A DNA stretch of 64,000 bases from Ignavibacteria bacterium (GTDB taxonomy: Bacteria; Bacteroidota; Ignavibacteria; Ch128b), in contig JABLYA010000001.1 of the NCBI GenBank assembly GCA_013177855.1, positions 1,653,573 through 1,717,572 on the forward strand. Direction: 5' to 3'. Both the position numbers and the translations under genes were made by a program. Of the stretch, positions 35,124 to 42,502 are shown piece after piece. Each line of letters starts with the position of its first letter. Positions within the stretch are counted from its first letter, which is position 1. The notes below the pieces were generated by a model that was not told the origin of the DNA, did no database searches, and worked only from the letters and a program-made list of their open reading frames with translations.

Positions 35124-35991
35124 TCAAATTAATTCTCAGTGGATTCTTCGATCTCTCTATAGAAAAATTTTTCGAAGAATCCACTGGGAAACCTTGTTAA
35201 TGATTTATCTTATTCTGCAATCGGGTTGTTCTGAAGAAAAATTACCTGAAGATTATCTTGCTGTCGTCAATGATAGAATGCTTACTAAAAAGACAGTAAG
35301 TTATCTTATCGATTCACTTTATTTTAGTGAAGAAAATCTTGAACAGTTAGTTCAAAATTGGATTGAGATGGAATTATTAACGCAGGCAGCTTTAGACGAA
35401 GGTCTCGAAGCCAAAAATGAATTTGCTGTAAGAAATGATATCAATACAAGAAGACTACTCGCTGCAGAATATTTGAAAGAAAAACTTAAAGAAGTAAATA
35501 CAGTTGTATCAAAAGAAGAACTTGAAGATTATTATCAAAAACATAAGGGCGAGTTTATTCTTAATTACGATATCTACAAAGTAAATCAAATTATAACTAC
35601 AAATCTTTCGAAGGCAATTGATTTGAGAAACACAACTCTATCGCAACTCGATTTTTCCAAATCAATTCAAGTTACCTTCAGACCAGAAGAAATTATTGAT
35701 GAACGGTACGCTGTTTATCTCAGAGAGTTTGACGATATGCCATACGAACTTGCAAATGTAATTCAAACACTTACTCCGGGAGAAATTACTTATCCTATTG
35801 ATATAGGTAATGGTGAATATTTAGTTACTCAACTAATTTCAAGCTATAAAAAAGGCGATGAGCCTTCCATTGAATTTGTAAAAGAATTAATTGAAGAAAG
35901 AATTATCTTTGAAAGACAAAAAAAGTATTATCAAGAGCTAATCAATAAACTAGCACAGGAAGCTGATATAAAGGTAAGAGAATTAAAATGA
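35116..35991 (+). CDS. SurA-N-like lipoprotein without a clear isomerase domain
   Basis: From TTG at 35116 the protein would have 291 aa with a basic n-region, a hydrophobic stretch and a lipobox LQSGC (C38). An ATG at 35200 would leave only nine residues before the Cys, too short for a normal signal, so the start is uncertain. The body resembles the SurA N-terminal helical chaperone fold (AVVNDRMLTKKTVSYL), then a degraded parvulin-like region (about 150-270) lacking the usual FGYH-type ending. It is the middle of three chaperone genes and overlaps the next by 4 bases. Confidence 0.7.
   Translation: MISQINSQWILRSLYRKIFRRIHWETLLMIYLILQSGCSEEKLPEDYLAVVNDRMLTKKTVSYLIDSLYFSEENLEQLVQNWIEMELLTQAALDEGLEAKNEFAVRNDINTRRLLAAEYLKEKLKEVNTVVSKEELEDYYQKHKGEFILNYDIYKVNQIITTNLSKAIDLRNTTLSQLDFSKSIQVTFRPEEIIDERYAVYLREFDDMPYELANVIQTLTPGEITYPIDIGNGEYLVTQLISSYKKGDEPSIEFVKELIEERIIFERQKKYYQELINKLAQEADIKVRELK
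35135..35188. repeat. 17-bp inverted repeat at a gene junction
   Basis: CTCAGTGGATTCTTCGA (35135-35151) pairs with TCGAAGAATCCACTGGG (35172-35188), 16 Watson-Crick pairs plus one G-U, around a 20-base loop. It sits between the first two chaperone genes and, with the TTG start, inside the n-region codons of the second. It has no T-run after it, so it is not a plain terminator. It could limit read-through, protect mRNA ends or be a small insertion. Confidence 0.7.
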
Positions 35992-37265
35992 ATCAAATTA
36001 GAAAAATATTTTTTGTGTTTTTAATTATTTCAATAAATGGTTTTGCTCAGGAAGTTCTGGACAAAGTCGTTGCTGTAGTTGATAATCAATACATTCTGTT
36101 AAGCGAGCTTGATTTTCAAACTCAAATTATTGCTTATCAAAGGAAGTTAAATCCCAACGATCCAAATTTGAAAAAAGCAGTTTTAAATTCATTGATTGAA
36201 GAAAAATTAATGCTTGTTCAGGCTGAACTTGATTCAATTCGCGTGACTGAAGACGAAGTTAATCGTCAGCTCGATTTTCAAATTGAAAATTTTATTCAAC
36301 AATTTGGTTCAAAAGAAAAATTGGAGCAGGCATATAATCGGCCATTAGAGAAAGTAAAAAGAGAATTAAGAGATGAAATAAGAAATAACATCTTAATTCA
36401 AAAAGTTCAGGATCAAAAATTTGCTCGGTTAGAAGTTAGCCGCTTTGAAGTTGAAAAGTTTTTTGAACAATATAAAGACAGTATTGGTCTTGTGCCTGAA
36501 GAGGTTCAACTCTCTCAAATATTTATTCAAGCCAAACTTTCTGATTATGATAAAGGAATTTTGAGGAAAAAACTTCAAACCATTTTAGACTCAATTAAAA
36601 ATGGCGGCGATTTTGCTGAGTTTGCAAAAAGGTACAGTGAAGATCAAGCGACCGCAAAACAGGGAGGCGATTTAGGTTTTGTTCGTCGTGGTTTATTCTT
36701 CAGAGAATTTGAAGAAGTCGTATTCACTTTGAAAGAAGGGGAATTCTCAGATATCATTGAAACTCCAGTTGGATTTCACATTGCTCAACTCGTTGAAAGA
36801 AGAGGTGAAACAGTTAGAGTAAGACACATACTTTTGAAACTTCAACCCAGTGCCGAAAGTGAACAGAAAATTATTGAATTTCTTTCAGCAATTAGGGATA
36901 GTATTCTCAGCGGAAAAAATTCATTTGCATATTACGCACGTCTTTATTCTGAAGATAAAGCTACTGCTCAATTTGGAGGTGAAATGGGCAAAGTGCCCGT
37001 TGCCGAACTTGATCCTGATTTAAGAAATTTAATTTCAAAAATGAAAGATGGTGATGTATCGCAACCAAGAAAACTAACTGTTTCTAAAGATATGTATGGT
37101 TATCAATTGATTTTGCTCGAAAAGAGAATTCCTGAACATTATCCAGACATTAATTTAGATTATGATAAAATTGCTCAGCTTGCTCTTTTACAAAAGAAAC
37201 AAAAGGTGTATCGAGACTTAATTGAACAACTTAAAAAACAAGTTTATTGGGAAATAAGATTATAG
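35988..37265 (+). CDS. surA: periplasmic chaperone/peptidyl-prolyl isomerase SurA-like
   Basis: The protein has 425 aa, the normal SurA length. The signal peptide ends NGFAQ. The SurA N-terminal domain begins EVLDKVVAVVDNQYILLSEL, and two parvulin domains follow (about 175-275, with FAEFAKRYSEDQATAKQGG, and 280-385). It escorts outer-membrane proteins through the periplasm. Together with the two upstream genes it forms a three-gene chaperone set, overlapping the middle gene by 4 bases. Confidence 0.88.
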   Translation: MNQIRKIFFVFLIISINGFAQEVLDKVVAVVDNQYILLSELDFQTQIIAYQRKLNPNDPNLKKAVLNSLIEEKLMLVQAELDSIRVTEDEVNRQLDFQIENFIQQFGSKEKLEQAYNRPLEKVKRELRDEIRNNILIQKVQDQKFARLEVSRFEVEKFFEQYKDSIGLVPEEVQLSQIFIQAKLSDYDKGILRKKLQTILDSIKNGGDFAEFAKRYSEDQATAKQGGDLGFVRRGLFFREFEEVVFTLKEGEFSDIIETPVGFHIAQLVERRGETVRVRHILLKLQPSAESEQKIIEFLSAIRDSILSGKNSFAYYARLYSEDKATAQFGGEMGKVPVAELDPDLRNLISKMKDGDVSQPRKLTVSKDMYGYQLILLEKRIPEHYPDINLDYDKIAQLALLQKKQKVYRDLIEQLKKQVYWEIRL

Positions 37266-37272
37266 GTCGTAA

Positions 37273-38256
37273 ATGTTTAAAAGCGATATCGAAGCAGTTG
37301 AGGCTTTAAGTTCAAGCATTAAAAAATTAAAACAGGAAATTAAAAAAGTAATTGTTGGTCAGGATGAAATAATTGAAAATCTTTTAATCGCATTACTTTC
37401 AAAAGGACATTGTCTTTTAATTGGAGTTCCTGGACTTGCTAAAACTTTATTGATTAAAACATTAGCTCAGGCACTTGATTTAAAATTCAGTCGAATTCAA
37501 TTTACACCTGACCTGATGCCCAGTGATATTACTGGAACAGAAATTCTTGAAATTGATCCAGCGACTAATCAAAGAGTATTCAAATTTATCAAAGGACCTA
37601 TTTTTACAAACATTTTGCTTGCTGATGAAATAAATAGAACGCCGCCAAAAACTCAATCAGCCTTGCTTGAAGCAATGCAAGAACTTCAAGTAACAGCAGC
37701 AGGTAATAAATACCAACTCGATGAGCCTTTCTTTGTTCTTGCAACTCAAAATCCAATTGAACAGGAAGGAACTTATCCTTTGCCAGAAGCTCAACTCGAT
37801 CGATTTATGTTCAACCTCTGGCTTGATTATCCTTCAAAGGATGAAGAAATTCAAATTGTAAAAACTACAACAGCTCAATATAGCCCTGAAGTATCCAAAG
37901 TAATGAATAAGGATGAAATAAAATATTTTCAAGAACTTGTCAGAAGAGTTCCTGTTGCAGACAATGTAATTGAATTTGCTGTTCGATTAACTAATATGTC
38001 ACGACCTGTCGATGGTGCAATTAAGTTTGTTAAAGACAATGTAAGCTGGGGAGCTGGACCTCGAGCATCACAATTTATGATAATTGCTGCAAAAGCCCGG
38101 TCGGTAATGAACGGATCTTTTACTCCTACAATTGATGATGTTAAAAGTGTTGCTCTTCCAATTCTCAGACATAGAATAATTCCAACATTTAGTGCTGAAG
38201 CAGATGGTATTACTTCAGCCGATATAGTGAAAACATTACTAGAACAAATAAATTAA
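37273..38256 (+). CDS. MoxR-family AAA ATPase
   Basis: The protein has 327 aa. The P-loop variant GVPGLAKT (51-58), Walker B LLADEINR (about 115-122), the KTQSALLEAMQE segment and ATQNPIEQEGTYPLPEAQLD are all diagnostic of MoxR. Such ATPases act as chaperones for VWA-domain proteins. The usual DUF58 and VWA partners do not follow; the BatA/VWA gene at 12501 is a possible distant partner. It is 7 bases after surA and 9 bases before the bTHX gene. Confidence 0.92.
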   Translation: MFKSDIEAVEALSSSIKKLKQEIKKVIVGQDEIIENLLIALLSKGHCLLIGVPGLAKTLLIKTLAQALDLKFSRIQFTPDLMPSDITGTEILEIDPATNQRVFKFIKGPIFTNILLADEINRTPPKTQSALLEAMQELQVTAAGNKYQLDEPFFVLATQNPIEQEGTYPLPEAQLDRFMFNLWLDYPSKDEEIQIVKTTTAQYSPEVSKVMNKDEIKYFQELVRRVPVADNVIEFAVRLTNMSRPVDGAIKFVKDNVSWGAGPRASQFMIIAAKARSVMNGSFTPTIDDVKSVALPILRHRIIPTFSAEADGITSADIVKTLLEQIN

Positions 38257-38265
38257 GGAGATCAT

Positions 38266-38400
38266 ATGGGCAAAGGTGATAGACGAACAAAAAGAGGAAA
38301 AATCTTTCGTGGAACTTTTGGTAAATGGAGACCACGAAAAAAGAAAAAAAACAAATTAACTCAAGAAGCTAAGCCCGAACAAACTGAGACTAAAGAATAG
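38266..38400 (+). CDS. 30S ribosomal protein bTHX
   Basis: A 44-residue basic peptide beginning [20 protein letters not shown] matches the THX family, which sits at the top of the 30S head in Thermus and in Bacteroidetes/Chlorobi relatives. It has a longer, Lys/Glu-rich tail ([19 protein letters not shown]) than Thermus THX. An AAGGAG site lies a few bases upstream, and a strong terminator follows. Its position after moxR suggests it ends that operon. Confidence 0.9.
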   Translation: MGKGDRRTKRGKIFRGTFGKWRPRKKKKNKLTQEAKPEQTETKE

Positions 38401-38443
38401 TTCTTCTTTTTTTGTTTATTTCTTAAACAAAATTTTGTTGATC

Positions 38444-38491
38444 AACTCCCGCAGATAGCGAATATGATTTGCGGGAGTTTTTTGTTTTTTT
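38444..38491 (+). terminator. intrinsic terminator after bTHX
   Basis: AACTCCCGCA (38444-38453) and TGCGGGAGTT (38470-38479) form a perfect 10-bp stem, followed by a long T-rich run. It closes the metG-to-bTHX direction of transcription about 45 bases after the bTHX stop. Confidence 0.93.
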
Positions 38492-38593
38492 ATGGGATTT
38501 ACGGTATAGGAATTTAATAACAACAATCTAGAAATGATGTTTTTGGATTTAGTTGAATGAAAGGTTAGATGTGTTTGATATTTATCGTTTGAT

Positions 38594-38655
38594 TTGAGTA
38601 TTTATACTCAAAAGATTGAGTAAATTTACTCAATGCATTGAGTAATTTTACTCAA
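38594..38655. promoter_or_regulatory. three tandem 18-bp palindromes with 22-bp period
   Basis: TTGAGTA-N4-TACTCAA occurs three times, at 38594-38611, 38616-38633 and 38638-38655. All seven arm bases are identical in each copy; the middle four differ (TTTA, AATT, ATTT) and the spacers AAGA and TGCA are four bases each. The exact 22-bp repeat places each centre about two helical turns apart, as expected for cooperative binding of a dimeric regulator. The block ends 31 bases before the start of the decayed AAA/DUF4143 gene, so it looks like an operator for that gene. Confidence 0.75.
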
Positions 38656-38686
38656 TATCTATAAATTTAATTTTCTGGGTTTTGAG

Positions 38687-39879
38687 ATGTATGAAAGAAA
38701 ACAATTAAAACTTTTGCTTGAAAAAATTTCGTACAAAAAAATTTGACTCAGGTGATTACTGGACTAAGGCAATCCGGTAAAACTACACTTGCAACACAAT
38801 TAACTAATAAAATAAAAATACCATATCATTTTGTATCGGCTGATGCAGTTCCTTCATCGAATATGATGAGGATTAAACAACAGTGGGATTTTGCAAGAAT
38901 TCAATATAATCAATCAGGAAGAAATGAGTTTTTATTGTTAATTGATGAAATACAGAAAATTTAAATTGGAGTGAATTAGTTAAGAAAGAATGGGATTACG
39001 ATAGAAGGCAAAAAATTAATATAAGAGTAATTTTACTTGGTTTCTCAACTCTCTTAATAAATAAAGATTTAAGTGAGTCACTTGTCGGTAGATTTGAATT
39101 GATTAAACTGCCACACTGGTCTTTTTTAGAAATGGAAGAAGCGTTCGGACTAAAACCCGAAGAATATGTATACTTTGGTGGATATCCAGTTTCGGTTGAT
39201 TTTAATAATGATGAATCAAGATGAAAAGATTATATCAGAAACTCTATTATAGAAACCACGATTTCAAAAGATATCTTACAACTTACCAATATTCAAAAAC
39301 CAGTACTGTTGAAAAATTTTTTCGAGTTAGGATGTATTTATTCTGGCAGATATTATCATATACAAAAATGTTAGGTCATTTAGTAGATGCTTGAAATACA
39401 ACTACTTTAGCTCATTACCAAAATTTATTAAATGAAATCTGGTTATTGTGTGGAATACAAAAATATTCTGGCTTAAAGATTAAAATTCGCTCTTCGACTC
39501 CCAAGTGGTTAACATATAACACGGCACACTTATATCTGTTTATGATGATTTTAATTTTTCCTCGCTTAAGTCAAATCCTGTTGAGTTCGGTCGTCGAGTT
39601 GAACAATCAATTGGAGCGTATTTACTAAACTCGGCGCGTGTCCATAACTTTAATATTTATTATTGGCGCGATGCAAATGATGAGGTTGATTATGTAATTC
39701 AAAAAGGTAAGACTGTAATTCCAATTGAGGTTAAAATTGGGAAAGTAAAATTTCATCGGGGTTTGCGTCGATTTGCTGAACAGTTTAAAGTGAAAAAAAA
39801 TTTTAATTTCGGACGAAACATTGGATTGGAAAGACTTTTTAAAAATGAACTTGAACGAACTATTCTGAAAAAAATTTGA
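38687..39879 (+). pseudogene. decayed AAA ATPase of the AAA_14/DUF4143 family
   Basis: A typical N-terminus MYERKQLKLLLEKISYKK starts at 38687 but a frame break occurs in the A-run just before 38743. The P-loop part (GLRQSGKTT) and Walker B (LLLIDEIQKI) are then readable, with another break near 38960 before NWSELVKKEWD. In-frame stops interrupt at about 39223 (Trp position in SRWKDYIRNS) and 39393. The C-terminus keeps the DUF4143 block YYWRDANDEVDYVIQ and PIEVKIGK and ends at 39879. At least four lesions make this a true pseudogene. Intact relatives are often called mobile or defence-like ATPases of unknown role. Confidence 0.85.
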
Positions 39880-39884
39880 GGTAA

Positions 39885-40940
39885 TTATAACTTAACAATT
39901 TTGTAGGATTTATAGCCCTGGTAAATTTCTGTGGCTAAAACTCTTAAAATATTTGCAACCGGAACTGCAAGTAAAAGTCCAAGCAAACCAAATAACTCAC
40001 TTCCAATCAGAATTAAAAGAATTATTACAACAGGATGAATTCTTAAGGATTTAGAATAAATCATTGGTTGAACGAAACCATTATCAATTGTATAAACTAT
40101 TGCAAATAATATCAAAATGGGTAATCCAAGTGAAAAGTTTCCTACTTGATAATATGAAACAAGAATAGCAGGTACAATCCCAATTATCGGACCGAGATAA
40201 GGAATTAAGTGACCAACTCCTGCAAGCAAACCAAGCATTACAAAATTGTTTAGTCCAATAATGTAGAGACCTATCATTACACATAAGCCAACAAACATCG
40301 CATCAAAGATCCAACCACGAACGAATTTACCGAGCTCATCAGAAACTTTTTGAAAAACTTCGTAAGCCATCTCAAAATATCTGTTCGGCAGAAGATTTAT
40401 AATGCCTATTTTAAGATTTCTTGAATCTTTTAAGATGAAAAAAGTAATAAATGGAACTATTAAAATAAAAGCTGCAATAGTGAAAATTTTGGGAATGAAG
40501 TTAGAAATATCAGTGACAAGATTTTCAACTCCAGTTTGAACAATTCTTGTAAAGTGTTTTGTAATTTCTCCTCTGCGGATAAATGGAAATGTATTTGAAA
40601 TTTTTTTCTCTATTTGAGTAATTAAATCTTGAATTCTTAAATCTCTGAATAAAATTAAAAGATTATCAAATTGTGCAGAAATAATTGGAACGAAATAATA
40701 AATTAAAAATCCAATAAATCCAACTGCGAAAATTACTGATAATAATGCAGCATAGACTCTTGGAATTTTTAGAAATTCAAGATAGCCAACAAGAGGTTTT
40801 AAGATAAAAGCCAAAAGAATGGAAATTGCTAAAAGAATAATGATATTGATTAATTCAAGAACAAAATATATAAGAAGCCCAAATGTTAAAAATGGAAGAG
40901 CATAAAGGAGAATTTTTTTTGTAATTCCTTCTCTAAACAC
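39885..40940 (-). CDS. AI-2E family (PerM) membrane exporter
   Basis: The protein has 351 aa with seven or eight predicted membrane helices. Diagnostic segments are GLLAGVGHLIPYLGPIIG and the C-terminal VQPMIYSKSLRIHPVVIILL. The family includes TqsA and PerM and contains sodium/proton-driven exporters; autoinducer-2 export is proven only for some, so the cargo is unknown. It lies 14 bases downstream of the nfu gene on the same strand. Confidence 0.88.
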   Translation of the reverse strand: MFREGITKKILLYALPFLTFGLLIYFVLELINIIILLAISILLAFILKPLVGYLEFLKIPRVYAALLSVIFAVGFIGFLIYYFVPIISAQFDNLLILFRDLRIQDLITQIEKKISNTFPFIRRGEITKHFTRIVQTGVENLVTDISNFIPKIFTIAAFILIVPFITFFILKDSRNLKIGIINLLPNRYFEMAYEVFQKVSDELGKFVRGWIFDAMFVGLCVMIGLYIIGLNNFVMLGLLAGVGHLIPYLGPIIGIVPAILVSYYQVGNFSLGLPILILFAIVYTIDNGFVQPMIYSKSLRIHPVVIILLILIGSELFGLLGLLLAVPVANILRVLATEIYQGYKSYKIVKL

Positions 40941-40954
40941 TTTTAACTCGGTGG

Positions 40955-41191
40955 TTAATCAAATACTGCTTCAACTCGTCTAATTTCAGGGATATTTCTA
41001 ATTAATGCTCTTTCAATGCCGGCTCTTAAAGTCATTTGAGACATTGGACAATTGCCGCAAGCTCCAGTCAAACGGACTTCCACAATTCCATCTTTTGTAA
41101 CCTGAACAAGTTCAACATCACCGCCATCAGCTTGCAAATATGGTCGAATAGATTGTAATGCATTTTGAACTCGTGTTTGGAGATCTTCCAT
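40955..41191 (-). CDS. NifU-like (Nfu) iron-sulfur scaffold
   Basis: The protein has 78 aa, the C-terminal NifU domain only. The cluster-binding motif GACGNCPM has C45 and C48. It carries [4Fe-4S] clusters to client proteins. The upstream gene, 7 bases away, is an Mrp-type carrier, so the two form a small Fe-S delivery operon. The iron importer and Fur regulator are encoded just upstream on the same strand. Confidence 0.92.
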   Translation of the reverse strand: MEDLQTRVQNALQSIRPYLQADGGDVELVQVTKDGIVEVRLTGACGNCPMSQMTLRAGIERALIRNIPEIRRVEAVFD

Positions 41192-41198
41192 CTTTCAC

Positions 41199-42299
41199 CT
41201 ATGAATTTAAAATTTCAATTTTGGGAATTATAGGAGCGTTAATGTTTCTAATGCTGATCTGAGCAGCCATATTTCTAGCAATTTCCATAATCTTTCGAGT
41301 CTCTTCACAATCTGGATCGGCAATCACTATTGGTTTGCCGGTATCACCGCCTTCTCGAATTAATGGATTAATTGGTATTTCGCCTAGGAATGGAATTCCC
41401 ATTTCTTCTGCTGCTTTTCTGCCTCCGCCGTTGCCAAAAATATCATAACGCTTTCCAGTATCTGGCGCAATAAAGTAACTCATATTTTCGACCAGACCTA
41501 ATATAGTCACATTAACCCTTTCAAACATTGTTATTGCTTTTCTTGCATCAATTAAAGCGACATCTTGAGGAGTAGTTACAACAACTGCACCCGTTAAAGG
41601 AATTGTTTGCACTAAAGTCAATTGAATGTCTCCCGTTCCGGGAGGCAAATCAAAAATTAAATAATCCAATTCATCCCACATTACATCGCTCATAAATTGT
41701 TTGATTGCACCGCTTGCCATTGGTCCACGCCAGATAACGGGTGTATTATCATCAATTAAAAAACCAATCGACATTAATTTCACGCCGTATCTTTCAAGTG
41801 GAAGAAGCTTTACATTATTAGGATCATCTCCAATCATCTTAGGCTGTTCTTTTACACCAAGCATCAAAGGAATACTTGGACCATAAATATCAGCATCAAT
41901 TAAACCAACATTTGCACCGTCTTTAGCAAGAGCTACAGCTAAATTTACAGCGACTGTTGATTTTCCAACTCCGCCTTTTCCACTTGCTACTGCTATTGTG
42001 TTTTTTACGCCAGGCAAAAGTTTTTCTTTAATTTCGTTGATGTGTGTGGTTACTGAAGAACCCATCTCAACTTGAATTGAAAAATCGTTGCCAACAACTT
42101 TTTGAATTTCTCTAATACAATCATTTTTAATGTTGTCTTTTAATGGACAGGCGGGGGTGGTTAAATTTACTTTAACAAAAATTTGATTTCCTTCAATCCT
42201 GATATCTTTGACCATATTTAGTGTGACTATGTCTCTTCTTAAATCAGGATCTTGAACATTGCTTAATGCTTTCAGAATTAATTCTTTATCGACTTTCAT
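41199..42299 (-). CDS. Mrp/ApbC-type iron-sulfur carrier P-loop ATPase
   Basis: The protein has 366 aa. The N-terminal MIP18/DUF59 domain (1-85; DPDLRRDIVTLNMV, TTPACPLK with C51) is followed by the deviant Walker A GKGGVGKST (107-115). DLPPGTGD and GIPFLGEIPINP are typical. The CxxC that holds a bridging cluster in many Mrp proteins is absent: the segment reads ENMSYFIAPDTGKRYDIFG, as in a recognised subgroup. It moves Fe-S clusters together with the Nfu protein encoded next. Confidence 0.9.
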   Translation of the reverse strand: MKVDKELILKALSNVQDPDLRRDIVTLNMVKDIRIEGNQIFVKVNLTTPACPLKDNIKNDCIREIQKVVGNDFSIQVEMGSSVTTHINEIKEKLLPGVKNTIAVASGKGGVGKSTVAVNLAVALAKDGANVGLIDADIYGPSIPLMLGVKEQPKMIGDDPNNVKLLPLERYGVKLMSIGFLIDDNTPVIWRGPMASGAIKQFMSDVMWDELDYLIFDLPPGTGDIQLTLVQTIPLTGAVVVTTPQDVALIDARKAITMFERVNVTILGLVENMSYFIAPDTGKRYDIFGNGGGRKAAEEMGIPFLGEIPINPLIREGGDTGKPIVIADPDCEETRKIMEIARNMAAQISIRNINAPIIPKIEILNS

Positions 42300-42444
42300 A
42301 TTTAACCTAAATTTTTTTGCTTTATTTTATAATGCAAATTATGAAAAAAGTTAAGAAAATAAAGTGACCGATTTTGCACTTCAGATTTAATCGAGATTGT
42401 AAGTTTAAAATTTTACCAAAAATTTAGAGCAGGATGTAACTAAG

Positions 42445-42466
42445 TTTAGATTTTTAATAATCTAAA
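42445..42466. other. 8-bp hairpin downstream of feoB
   Basis: TTTAGATT (42445-42452) and AATCTAAA (42459-42466) are perfect arms around six bases, 36 bases beyond the feoB stop. On the minus strand no T-run follows, so it could be a weak terminator of the feo unit or a regulator site for the Mrp gene. The TTAGA/TCTAA ends resemble the Fur-like box at 45214. Confidence 0.3.
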
Positions 42467-42502
42467 GAGAAAAAGAAATCTTAATGGCTTCATATTGAGT
42501 TA

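Noticed and set aside
35135-35188. 17-bp inverted repeat as an intrinsic terminator
   Set aside because: No T-run follows and the downstream gene overlaps, so termination here would silence the chaperone operon.
38401-38700. Palindromes at 38594-38655 as a CRISPR array
   Set aside because: Only three copies with 4-base spacers, each unit a palindrome; no cas gene is present.
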